From positions 1 to 47,023 of the forward strand of contig QHUL01000062.1 in NCBI GenBank assembly GCA_003222115.1: 47,023 nucleotides of DNA. Reading direction: 5' to 3'. Source of the DNA: Gemmatimonadota bacterium (GTDB lineage Bacteria > Gemmatimonadota > Gemmatimonadetes > Gemmatimonadales > GWC2-71-9). Shown here piece after piece: positions 7,795 to 15,382 of the stretch. How positions within the stretch are numbered: position 1 is the stretch's first letter; each line of letters begins with the position of its first letter. Under the pieces are notes generated by a model, which was given only the letters and a program-made list of their open reading frames with translations, was not told the origin of the DNA and did not search any database. The translations under genes were made by a program, and so were the position numbers.

Positions 7795-8276
7795 CGAGCC
7801 TTCCAGGCCGCGAGATTGCGCTCGAGCTGGCCCGAGTGCTTCTCCAGGTGCTCGGCGTAGATCATCAGCCAATCTTCGGCGGCGTAGCGCCCCGACTCGC
7901 TGTGCGTGCCGACCCGTTGCCAGTCCCGGTCCGTCATGCGACGCAGGACGGGCACCGTGTTGGCACGCACCGCTTCCACGGTGAGGAGGGCGGCGTCGAG
8001 GGGGAGGGCGTGGTAGTCGAGCCGCGCGGCCCACCGGTCCTGGTCGTAGCCCTGGATCACGGGCTTGTCCTCGGCGAGGAGGTAGCGGAGCCGCATGTGG
8101 GCGTTGCTCTCGCTGTCCGCGCAGTGGACGATGATCTCGTGCGCGGACCACCGCTTGGGCTCGGGGCGCCACTTGAGGGCGTCGGGTGGGATCTTGGCAA
8201 GGGCGGCTTTCAGCGACGCCGGCCCGCGGGCGTAGCGATCGATCAGCGCCGTGCGTTCCTGAGCGGACAGGGCCAT
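7791..8276 (-). CDS. DinB-like four-helix-bundle protein
   Basis: 161 aa, the usual size of the DinB_2/YfiT superfamily. Three histidines that could form the metal site are visible: one in WSAHEIIVH and two in the C-terminal YAEHLEKHSGQ helix. Family members include thiol-dependent S-transferases (for bacillithiol or mycothiol) and putative hydrolases. That is notable because the window also encodes BshB1, but a link is only inference. The neighbouring genes encode a membrane protein upstream (one base between the genes) and the YvlD-like protein downstream (GTGA overlap). Confidence 0.8.
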   Translation of the reverse strand: MALSAQERTALIDRYARGPASLKAALAKIPPDALKWRPEPKRWSAHEIIVHCADSESNAHMRLRYLLAEDKPVIQGYDQDRWAARLDYHALPLDAALLTVEAVRANTVPVLRRMTDRDWQRVGTHSESGRYAAEDWLMIYAEHLEKHSGQLERNLAAWKAR

Positions 8277-8277
8277 G

Positions 8278-8685
8278 TCACTCCTTTGCTTGTCGCCACA
8301 CCAGGTCCCAGACGATCAGGGCCGTCGCGGCGACGCTCGCCGTGAGCAGGATGGATCGCACGGGACGGAGCGACGTTTGTGAAATGTCCCACAACGGGTT
8401 CGCAGGCAGCGCGGGGAGCCGTGGCACGACGATGCCGACATAGAGCCAATCGATGACCACGACGCACAGGATGAGGCAGCCCAGAATGGTCGCAAACCGC
8501 TCGGGGCGGCGCGCGAACAGCCGCCCGGCGCCCCACCACAGCGCCACCGCGAGGGCGCAGGCCGTCGCCCACACGCGCCAGTCGCCCAGCACGACTCCGG
8601 CGACGACGACCCAGATGAGCCCGCCGAGAATCGCGCCGGCGACCGCTCCCAGCAGGCCCCAGCGCTGCCCCGCCGTGAACTGCAT
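8278..8685 (-). CDS. Four-helix membrane protein, unknown
   Basis: 135 aa with four hydrophobic segments: residues ~10-30, 35-50, 60-85 and 110-128. The loop before the last helix contains NPLWDISQTSLRP. ATG 8685 has no Shine-Dalgarno sequence, but TATCTT (8692-8697) stands exactly 6 bases upstream, so the message may be leaderless. An upstream ATG at 8712 would overlap the previous gene. I do not recognise a family. Confidence 0.65.
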   Translation of the reverse strand: MQFTAGQRWGLLGAVAGAILGGLIWVVVAGVVLGDWRVWATACALAVALWWGAGRLFARRPERFATILGCLILCVVVIDWLYVGIVVPRLPALPANPLWDISQTSLRPVRSILLTASVAATALIVWDLVWRQAKE

Positions 8686-8701
8686 GGCGGAAAGATAACC
8701 G

Positions 8702-9169
8702 CTAGCGCGCACGCCCGGCGACGAAGCGCGCGGTCGTCCCGGGCGTCACCTGGATGCCCACGCGCTGCTCGAACAGGATCGCGCCGCGCAGCGAGTCCCC
8801 GGACACTGCAGCGCCGATGCCGCCGAACGGCCCCAGATCGGTCGGCCAACCGTAGATCAGCGCCTGCTCCGGGCTGCCCACCCAAGTGACGGCGAGCGTC
8901 TCGGCGCGCGGGGACTGGAACACCACGGCGCCCCGGAGGCGGCAGGCCCGCCCCACGGCGACGCGGCCCGTGTCGAGGACGACGTCGCGCAGCTTGAACC
9001 GGTCGCCCGTCTGAACGAGGGTGAGCGTGTCGCCGCGCGCGACGACCCAATGGCCGGCGTAGTGCCGCGCGTAGCGGCTCACGAGGCGCATGGCCGGCGC
9101 CTGGCACGGATCGGAGGGGCCGCAGGCCGCGAGCGCGACGACGATCGCCGCCAGGGGCGCGGGTCGCAT
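8702..9169 (-). CDS. Small lipoprotein, unknown
   Basis: 155 aa. The signal peptide ends in ALAAC (Cys16). The mature part is beta-rich, with strands such as WVVARGDTLTLV and AVVFQSPRAETLAVTWVG, and two further cysteines. The start overlaps the stop of the upstream lipoprotein as TAATG. The sequence gives no family or catalytic residues. Confidence 0.65.
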   Translation of the reverse strand: MRPAPLAAIVVALAACGPSDPCQAPAMRLVSRYARHYAGHWVVARGDTLTLVQTGDRFKLRDVVLDTGRVAVGRACRLRGAVVFQSPRAETLAVTWVGSPEQALIYGWPTDLGPFGGIGAAVSGDSLRGAILFEQRVGIQVTPGTTARFVAGRAR

Positions 9170-9396
9170 TAGGGCGCGACGCTGTCGGCCGCCCGGACTC
9201 TCGCGCTCGTCGAGTCCGCCACCCGCATCGCCTTGCCCACGCCGGTCGCGCCGGGGATGCGGGACTGCGCCAGGATGCTGTCGCGCTGCCGCTCGCTGAG
9301 CGTGTCGCCGCGCGCCGCGCCCGAGGTCCGGGTCTGGCCGCCGCCGCACCCGATCGCGGGGGCGAGCAGCAGTCCGAGGAGAAGATAGCGTTTCAC
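9169..9396 (-). CDS. Very small lipoprotein
   Basis: 75 aa from GTG 9396. The basic start (MKRY) leads into a hydrophobic stretch and a lipobox (PAIGC, Cys16). The mature part is short, charged and disordered-looking, with Asp-Ser/Asp-Thr pairs. It is the first gene of the long minus-strand run and is divergent from the GT39-like gene, with only 67 bases between the two starts. An upstream in-frame ATG exists but would place non-signal residues before the signal peptide. Confidence 0.55.
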   Translation of the reverse strand: MKRYLLLGLLLAPAIGCGGGQTRTSGAARGDTLSERQRDSILAQSRIPGATGVGKAMRVADSTSARVRAADSVAP

Positions 9397-9421
9397 GGTC
9401 GTCTTTCGTTCGGGAACGGCG

Positions 9422-9457
9422 TGCAACTTGGCGCCGCGCGCGTTCGCTTGCAACTTG
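9422..9457. promoter_or_regulatory. 9-bp direct repeat in a divergent intergenic region
   Basis: TGCAACTTG occurs twice (9422-9430 and 9449-9457) in the short gap between the divergent lipoprotein and GT39-like genes. The centre-to-centre distance is 27 bases. It could be a regulator's half-sites or paired -35 elements for the minus strand, since the reverse complements contain TTGCA. Confidence 0.3.
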
Positions 9458-9463
9458 TGGGGC

Positions 9464-11308
9464 GTGTACGAGACCCGGTCGCGGTGGAGGCCCCCATGGT
9501 GGCTCGTCCTCGGTGTCGTGTGGGTGCTGGGCGCCGCGGTCGGCGGCCATTACCTGACGCGCGGCTGGGTCCCCCACGATGCGGGGAGCCTCGCCCAGAG
9601 CGCCGAGCGGGTCCTCGCCGGCGAGCTGCCGCACCGGGACTTCGACGACATCTATACCGGAGGGCTGAGCTTTCTCCACGCGCTCGCGTTCCGGTTGTTC
9701 GGGACGAGCCTCTTGTCGCTGCGCCTGGTCCTGTTCGCCGCGTTCCTGGCGTGGCTGCCGGCCGTGTACTACGTGGCGGGGCGCTTCGTGGCGCCGCTCG
9801 CGGCGGGCCTCGCCACGCTCACGGCCGCGCTCTGGACCGTGCCCAACTACTCGGAGGCCGTGCCGTCCTGGTACAACCTGTTCCTCGCGGTGTTGGGAGT
9901 GGCCGCGCTGTTGCGTCATCTCGAGACAGGGGGCCGGCGCTGGCTCGTCGCCGCGGGCGTCGCGGGCGGGCTGTCGTGCCTCGCGAAGATCGTGGGCCTC
10001 TACTATCTGGCGGCGGTCCTGCTGTTTCTCGTCTATCGGGAGCATTGCCTGGCGCGCGAGCAGCCGCGGCCGGGGGGACGCGGGTACGTGCGCGCGGTCG
10101 GCGCCGGCCTGGTCGCGCTCGTGGCGCTCGTCGCGGGACTGATCAGGCGGCGCGCCGGAGCGGTCGAGCTGATCGACTTCGTGGTGCCGGTGGCGGCACT
10201 GGCAGCGTGGCTCACCTGGCAGCTCTGGTCCGAGCCAGCCGGGTCGAGCCGCGACCGGTTCGCGCGCCTCGGGCGGCTCGTGCTTCCCTTCGCGCTTGGC
10301 GCGGCAGGGCCGATCCTCGTGTTCCTCGCGCCATACGCGCTTTCGGGCTCGCTCGGCGCGCTCTGGGCCGGCGTCTTCATCGTACCGGCGAAGCGCTTCC
10401 GCTTCGCCACCATGGATTTTCCGGCGTTGTGGACGACGCTCGTGGCGCTCGCGCCGGCGGCGCTCGTGTGGCGCGCGCGACGCTGGCCGGCGGCGTGGCG
10501 CCAGCGGGCGGCGCTCGGGCTGGGCCTGGGCCTGCTCGCGGCGCTCGTGTACGGCGACCGCCTGCCGGTGTATCGCGGGGTCTGGTACGCCGCCCGGCCG
10601 CTCGTGCCGCTCGCGGTGCTCGCGGGGGTGGCCCTGCTCTCGGGCCGGACGGCGCTCGGCGCGCCGCCCGCCCCGCGGCGCCAGGAGCTGCTGCTGCTGC
10701 TCGGCGTCGCGGCGCTCTGCAGCCTGGTGCAGTTTCCGTTCGCGGCCCCGATCTATTTCTGCTATGTCGCGCCGCTCGGGCTCCTCGCCGCGACCGCGGT
10801 CGTGGCGACGTGGGATCCGGCGCCGCACCCCATCGGGGGCGCGCTGCTCGGGTTCTACCTCCTGTTCGCGCTGCTCTGGGTGAACACCGGCTTCATCTAC
10901 GCGATGGGGCTGAGCTATCTTCCCGACCGCCAGACGGAGCCGCTCGCGCTGGCGCGCGGCGGCGTGCGGGTGAGCGCGATCGACAAGGCCATGTACGAAG
11001 AGGCGGTCACCGCCGTGGGGGCGCACGCCCAGGGCGACTACATCTGGGCCGGGCCCGACTGCCCCGAGGTGTATTTCCTCGCGGCGAAGCGCAATCCGAC
11101 GCGCACACTGTTCGACTTCTTCGACGAGCCCGCCGGCCGCACGGTCCGGGTGCTCGATGCCATCGAGCGGCACGACGTGCGCGTCGTCGTGTTCAACCGG
11201 CGCCCGCCGTTTTCCGGGGCCCCCCCGAGCGATCTCGTGGAGGCGCTGGTCGAGCGGTTTCCCCGTACGCTGGACGCGAGGTGGCTGCACGTGAGGTGGC
11301 GGGAATGA
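9464..11308 (+). CDS. GT39/ArnT-like membrane glycosyltransferase
   Basis: About 614 aa with 11-13 predicted membrane helices. The first periplasmic loop has the typical acidic pattern of GT-C enzymes (VPHDAGSLAQSAERVL, then HRDFDDIYTGG, then FRLFG). A ~100-aa soluble C-terminal part (AIDKAMYEEAVTAVG onward) follows. The expected reaction is transfer of a sugar from a polyprenyl-phosphate donor to an envelope lipid or protein outside the inner membrane. GTG 9464 is chosen as start by position before the first helix; TTG 9428 and TTG 9455 are alternatives and none has a good ribosome site. It overlaps the next gene by ATGA, so the methyltransferase is translationally coupled. Confidence 0.75.
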   Translation: MYETRSRWRPPWWLVLGVVWVLGAAVGGHYLTRGWVPHDAGSLAQSAERVLAGELPHRDFDDIYTGGLSFLHALAFRLFGTSLLSLRLVLFAAFLAWLPAVYYVAGRFVAPLAAGLATLTAALWTVPNYSEAVPSWYNLFLAVLGVAALLRHLETGGRRWLVAAGVAGGLSCLAKIVGLYYLAAVLLFLVYREHCLAREQPRPGGRGYVRAVGAGLVALVALVAGLIRRRAGAVELIDFVVPVAALAAWLTWQLWSEPAGSSRDRFARLGRLVLPFALGAAGPILVFLAPYALSGSLGALWAGVFIVPAKRFRFATMDFPALWTTLVALAPAALVWRARRWPAAWRQRAALGLGLGLLAALVYGDRLPVYRGVWYAARPLVPLAVLAGVALLSGRTALGAPPAPRRQELLLLLGVAALCSLVQFPFAAPIYFCYVAPLGLLAATAVVATWDPAPHPIGGALLGFYLLFALLWVNTGFIYAMGLSYLPDRQTEPLALARGGVRVSAIDKAMYEEAVTAVGAHAQGDYIWAGPDCPEVYFLAAKRNPTRTLFDFFDEPAGRTVRVLDAIERHDVRVVVFNRRPPFSGAPPSDLVEALVERFPRTLDARWLHVRWRE

Positions 11309-11907
11309 GGCTCGGCGCGGCCGCCCTGGAGCACACGCTGGCCTACCGGCTGTGGCAGGCGCCCTTCGCCGACAAGAAGCTGGCGCCGCTGTTCGCGCAC
11401 AACGACCTGCGGGCGGTGCGGCGTGTGCTGGACGTGGGCTGCGGGCCGGGAACGAACACCCGCCATTTCAGTCACGCCGACTATGTGGGCGTGGACATCA
11501 ACCCGCGCTACATCGCCTACGCGCGGCGGCGCTACGGGCGGGAGTTCCTGGTGGCGGACGTCACCGCCGGCCCCGACCTCGGTGCGCGCTTCGATTGCGT
11601 GCTCGTCAACAGCTTCCTGCACCACGTCGACGACGCGGAGGCCCACCGCGTTCTTCGCCACCTGGCGCCGCTCCTCACCACGGACGGGCACCTGCACGCG
11701 CTCGAGCTCGTCCGGCCGGTCGGCCGCTCGGTGGCGCGGCTGCTCGCCCGGCTGGACCGGGGCGCGCACGCGCGGCCGCTTGGGGCGTGGCGCGCGCTGC
11801 TCGCGACCCATTTCGAGCCCGTCGTGTTCGAGCCGTACCGGCTGGGCGCGCTCGGCATGACGCTGTGGCACATGGTCTATTTCAAAGGGCGCGCGCGAAC
11901 GCGATGA
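11305..11907 (+). CDS. Class I SAM-dependent methyltransferase
   Basis: 200 aa. Motif I is VLDVGCGPGTNTRHF (residues ~41-55), the acidic end of beta2 is YVGVDINPRY, and the LVNSFLHHV segment follows beta4. This is the Methyltransf_11/25 fold. The start and stop both overlap their neighbours by ATGA. The substrate is unknown. Its position between two envelope glycosyltransferases suggests methylation of a lipid-linked sugar or polyprenyl derivative, which is inference. Confidence 0.85.
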   Translation: MRLGAAALEHTLAYRLWQAPFADKKLAPLFAHNDLRAVRRVLDVGCGPGTNTRHFSHADYVGVDINPRYIAYARRRYGREFLVADVTAGPDLGARFDCVLVNSFLHHVDDAEAHRVLRHLAPLLTTDGHLHALELVRPVGRSVARLLARLDRGAHARPLGAWRALLATHFEPVVFEPYRLGALGMTLWHMVYFKGRARTR

Positions 11908-12878
11908 GCCCCCCGCGCGTCTCGGTCGCCGTTCCTCTCTACAACGAGGAGCACGGCCTGCCGGAGCTATTGCGGCGGCTCCGCGCCGTGCTCGACGGGC
12001 TGCCGGGGGGCCCGCACGAGATGGTGTTCGCGAACGACGGCAGCGCGGATCGCACCCTCGAGCTGCTCGAGGAGGCCGCGCGCGAAGACGAGCGGGTGGT
12101 CGTCGTCTCGCTGTCGCGGAACTTCGGACACCAGGCCGCCCTCACTGCGGCCCTGGACCACGTCAGCGGCGACGTCGCCGTGCTGATGGACGGGGACCTG
12201 CAGGATCCGCCTGAGGCGATCCCGGCGTTCCTGGAGCGATACCGCGAGGGCTACGACGTCGTGTACGCCGTGCGGGCGAAGCGAACCGAGCCGTGGTGGT
12301 TGCGGTTCTGTTACTTCCTGTTCTATCGCGCGCTGGCGCGGATGGCGCAGGTCCGCCTGCCGCTCGACGCAGGGGATTTCGGGCTGATGTCGCGGCGCGT
12401 CGTCGCGGAGCTGCGCCGCTCCCCCGAGCGGCACCGCTACCTGCGGGGCCTGCGGGCCTGGGCCGGCTTCCGGCAGATCGGCATCCCGGTCGCCCGCTCG
12501 GAGCGCTATCAGGGGAGCAGCAAGTACGGCTTCACGAAGCTGGTCGGCCTGGCGCTCGACGGCCTGTTCGCCTTCTCGACCGTGCCGCTGCGGGCGGCGG
12601 CCCTGGTGGGGGGTCTCGCGATTCTCGCCTCGGCCGCCTTCGCGGCCTATGCCCTGTACGCGAAGCTCGTGCTGCACCGATCGCCGCAGGGATTCACCGC
12701 ATTGATCCTCGTCATCACGTTCCTGTCGGGCGTGAACCTCTTCTTTCTCGGCGTCATCGGCGAGTACCTGGGACGCGTGTACGAGCAGGTGAAAGCGCGG
12801 CCGCTATACGTTGTGGGCAGGGTGATTCGACGCCGCCCCCCCCCTCCCCAGACCCCGCCCCCGTCGGCGGTGGCGTAG
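11904..12878 (+). CDS. Polyprenyl-phosphate glycosyltransferase, GT2 (DPM1/ArnC/GtrB type)
   Basis: 324 aa. The GT-A domain at residues ~5-230 shows SVAVPLYNEE, an FANDGSAD motif, the donor/metal-binding DGDLQDPPE and the GSSKYG segment typical of this family. Two membrane helices follow (~235-260 and ~270-295) with the GVIGEYLGRVYEQVK loop. Such enzymes move a sugar from a nucleotide donor to polyprenyl phosphate on the cytoplasmic face, which GT39/GT87 enzymes can then use. The start overlaps the preceding stop (ATGA). Confidence 0.9.
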   Translation: MSPPRVSVAVPLYNEEHGLPELLRRLRAVLDGLPGGPHEMVFANDGSADRTLELLEEAAREDERVVVVSLSRNFGHQAALTAALDHVSGDVAVLMDGDLQDPPEAIPAFLERYREGYDVVYAVRAKRTEPWWLRFCYFLFYRALARMAQVRLPLDAGDFGLMSRRVVAELRRSPERHRYLRGLRAWAGFRQIGIPVARSERYQGSSKYGFTKLVGLALDGLFAFSTVPLRAAALVGGLAILASAAFAAYALYAKLVLHRSPQGFTALILVITFLSGVNLFFLGVIGEYLGRVYEQVKARPLYVVGRVIRRRPPPPQTPPPSAVA

Positions 12879-12885
12879 GCGCCTC

Positions 12886-13608
12886 GTGGAGCCGGAGTAC
12901 GCGGTCCGATACCGCGACCTGTACCGGCGGCACTGGTGGTGGCGGGCCCGCGAGCGGCTGATCCTCGATGTGCTGCGGCGCCTCCGCCCCGGGGCGGGCT
13001 GGTTGGCCATTCTCGACGTGGGGTGCGGGGACGGGCTGTTCTTCGAACGGCTCGCCGAGTTCGGCCCGGTAGAGGGCGTGGAGCCCGACGCCTCGCTGGT
13101 CGCCTCGGACGGTCCCTACCGCGACCGCATCCACGTCGTCCCGTTCGACCGGAGCTTCCGACCGGGGCGGCGCTACGGCCTCATCCTGATGCTCGACGTG
13201 CTGGAACATCTCCCCGAGCCCGTGGAGGCGTTGCGGCACGCGCTCGCGCTGCTCGAGCCCGGCGGGATCCTGCTCGTGACGGTCCCCGCGTTCCCGCTCC
13301 TCTGGACCAACCACGACGTGCTGAACCATCACTACGCGCGCTACACCACGGCGAGCTTCGCGCGCGCGGCGCGCGCCGCCGGGCTGCGGATCGTGCGCAG
13401 CCGGTATTTCTTCCAGTGGCTGTTCCCGGCGAAGCTCGGCGTGCGGCTGCTCGAAGCGTTGTGGCGGCGCCCGCCGGCGCCGCCGCGCGTCCCCCCTCCC
13501 TGGATCAATCGCGCCCTGTATCTCGTCTCGCGGAGCGAGCAGCTCGTCCTCGGCGCGTTGCCGGTGCCGTTCGGGAGCTCGCTGCTCGTGATCGCGGAGA
13601 ACCCATGA
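12886..13608 (+). CDS. Class I SAM-dependent methyltransferase
   Basis: 240 aa from GTG 12886. Motif I is ILDVGCGDGLFFERL, beta2 ends VEGVEPD, and post-motif LMLDVLEHLPEP matches the Methyltransf_23 type found in sugar and polyketide pathways. The C-terminal half has a hydrophobic, membrane-apposed stretch (FQWLFPAKLG). It is the fourth and last gene of the glycosylation cassette, 7 bases after the GT2, and it converges on the aminotransferase gene. Substrate unknown. Confidence 0.85.
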   Translation: MEPEYAVRYRDLYRRHWWWRARERLILDVLRRLRPGAGWLAILDVGCGDGLFFERLAEFGPVEGVEPDASLVASDGPYRDRIHVVPFDRSFRPGRRYGLILMLDVLEHLPEPVEALRHALALLEPGGILLVTVPAFPLLWTNHDVLNHHYARYTTASFARAARAAGLRIVRSRYFFQWLFPAKLGVRLLEALWRRPPAPPRVPPPWINRALYLVSRSEQLVLGALPVPFGSSLLVIAENP

Positions 13609-13635
13609 AGCGACTGCCCGCGTTGCGCCACGACG

Positions 13636-14928
13636 TCAGGCGGGCAGCCCCTTCCTGATCACCTCTTCCATCACATCGCCGAACCGGTCGATCTCGGCCG
13701 TAGTCGTGTACACGTTCGGCGTCACGCGCAGGCACGAGAACTCCTTGTGCACGATGGGGGTCACGATGATGCGGTACTTGTCCCATAGGGAGGCGACCAG
13801 CTTGTTCACGTCCACCCCCTCGACCGCCACGCTGGCGAGCCCGCACGACTGTGCCGGATCGTAGGGCGTGAGGATCTTCACCTTCGGCAGCTTCTCGAGC
13901 CGCTTCGCCCAGCGCTGGAACAGGTAGCGCAGCCGGGCGGCCTTGCGCTCGGGACCGATCCCCTCGTGAAAGGTGAGCGCCTCGGCGATGGCGTTGTGGT
14001 TCGCCGCGGGGTGCGTGCCGATCTCCTCGAACTTGCGGACGTTGGCGTTCATCTCGGGCGGCGCGGCCATCATGGGCCACACCCGCTCGATCTTCGCCTT
14101 GCGGACGTAGAGGAACCCCGTGCCGTGGGGCGCGAGCAGCCACTTGTGGAGGCTCGTCCCGTAGTAATCGCAGTCGAGCTCGTCGCGTGTGAACGGGAAG
14201 TGCGCGTAGGCGTGGGCCCCGTCCACGATCACCTCGATGCCGCGGGCGCGGCCCAGCTGGCAGATTCGCTTCACCGGGAAGATCTGCCCGGTGAGGTTCG
14301 TGATGTGGCAGACGTGGATGACTCTCGTCTTCGGCGTGATGGCGCGCTCGATCCGGTCGCCCAGATCGTCCTGCGAGGGGGGCGGCACGGGGAAGCTGAT
14401 CTCCTTCACCACGATGCCTTCCCGCCGCTCGCGCTGGTGCCAGGTCGTGAGCATCCGGGGGTAGTCCTGGGTCGTCGTGAGGACCTCGTCGCCGCGCTCG
14501 AGCGGCAGCCCCAGCTGCACGATCTCGAGCGCCTCGCTGGCGTTACGCGTGATCGCCATCTCCTCCGGGTCGCACCCGAAGCTCGCGGCCAGCCGGCGGC
14601 GTACCGACTCGATCTCGGGCTCGAGCACCTGCCACATCGTGTACACGGGCGCGGTGTTCGAGTACTCGAGGTAGCGCCGCATCGCCTCCTGCACGACCCG
14701 CGGCGATGGGCTCACGCCCCCGTTGTTGAGATTGATCAGCGTGCGGTCGAGCGTGAACGCCTGCTGGATCCCGAGCCAGAAGTCCTCGTCTCGAGCGACC
14801 TCCGCGGGCAGGCGGCCGTCCACCCGTCGCGCCAGGCCGAGCAGGCGCTCGAGCCCGTCGTCCTTGAGGGCGGGGATCCCCGCGCCTGCTGCGAGCATCG
14901 TCTCGAGAAACCGTCGGCGGTTCAGCAT
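13636..14928 (-). CDS. Tat-exported class V aminotransferase (isopenicillin N epimerase-like)
   Basis: 430 aa. The N-terminus has a twin-arginine signal (NRRRFLE plus a short hydrophobic stretch), so the enzyme is probably exported folded with its cofactor. The class V fold follows: NNGGVSPSP (66-77), TRNASEAL (128-134), VDGAHA with D236 contacting the PLP nitrogen, and the PLP lysine K262 in GTSLHKW. It resembles CefD-type epimerases and related lyases; the true reaction is not predictable. The start is 4 bases after the DUF2784 stop, so the two are probably one operon. Confidence 0.8.
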   Translation of the reverse strand: MLNRRRFLETMLAAGAGIPALKDDGLERLLGLARRVDGRLPAEVARDEDFWLGIQQAFTLDRTLINLNNGGVSPSPRVVQEAMRRYLEYSNTAPVYTMWQVLEPEIESVRRRLAASFGCDPEEMAITRNASEALEIVQLGLPLERGDEVLTTTQDYPRMLTTWHQRERREGIVVKEISFPVPPPSQDDLGDRIERAITPKTRVIHVCHITNLTGQIFPVKRICQLGRARGIEVIVDGAHAYAHFPFTRDELDCDYYGTSLHKWLLAPHGTGFLYVRKAKIERVWPMMAAPPEMNANVRKFEEIGTHPAANHNAIAEALTFHEGIGPERKAARLRYLFQRWAKRLEKLPKVKILTPYDPAQSCGLASVAVEGVDVNKLVASLWDKYRIIVTPIVHKEFSCLRVTPNVYTTTAEIDRFGDVMEEVIRKGLPA

Positions 14929-14932
14929 AGGG

Positions 14933-15301
14933 TCAACCTCCTCGGAGCAGGCGGCGGACGACCACTGCGTAGGCGATCAGGTTCACGGCCAGCACCAGGC
15001 TCCCCAGGATGGCCTGCGTCGGCCGCGTCAGACCGGCCGGATAGAGCACCGGCAACACGTAATGCTCGACGAACCCGCCCTCGTAGCCCTGGAGCCCAGC
15101 CCGCGTCCGGAGTGCGTTCTCGAGCGGCGTCAGGGGGCAGGTCCAGCCCTGGTACTCGATCATCACGCCCCACACGGCGCAGGGCACGTGCAGCCACGCC
15201 ACCCAGCGCCACCGCCACACCATGAATCCGCCGACCACCACGAACACGACGAAAAGGGTGTGGGCGAGCACGACGAGGTCGGCCAGCACGCGATAGGTCA
15301 T
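14933..15301 (-). CDS. DUF2784 family membrane protein
   Basis: 122 aa with three to four helices. DUF2784 hallmarks are clear: HVPCAVWGVMIEYQGW, then TCPLTPLEN, GYEGGFVEHYVLPVLYP and a final hydrophobic helix. Role unknown. ATG 15301 is preferred because AGGGGGA lies 9 bases upstream; GTG 15307 is only 3 bases from it. It is the first gene after the terminator at 15329-15358. Confidence 0.85.
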   Translation of the reverse strand: MTYRVLADLVVLAHTLFVVFVVVGGFMVWRWRWVAWLHVPCAVWGVMIEYQGWTCPLTPLENALRTRAGLQGYEGGFVEHYVLPVLYPAGLTRPTQAILGSLVLAVNLIAYAVVVRRLLRGG

Positions 15302-15328
15302 CTTCACCAGTCCCCCTAATACAGCAAA

Positions 15329-15358
15329 ATCCCCCGCCGGGCCAGCCCGACGGGGGAT
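15329..15358 (-). terminator. Rho-independent terminator of the 373-aa lipoprotein gene
   Basis: A 13-bp inverted repeat (15329-15341 with 15346-15358, one mismatch) has a 4-base CCAG loop. Read on the minus strand, the GC-rich stem ends in GGGGGATTTTGC, giving a short U-run. It lies 24 bases past the stop at 15383 and ahead of the DUF2784 gene. Confidence 0.75.
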
Positions 15359-15382
15359 GTGCTGCGTGCGCGCGACGCGCGA

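Noticed and set aside
8702-11290. An 862-aa minus-strand open frame
   Set aside because: Only the last 155 residues have coding character (lipobox, beta strands); the rest is Arg/Glu-rich shadow of the GT39-like gene.
13605-13658. A 17-codon ORF overlapping the methyltransferase stop
   Set aside because: It is too short, ends inside the converging aminotransferase gene, and encodes no recognisable peptide.
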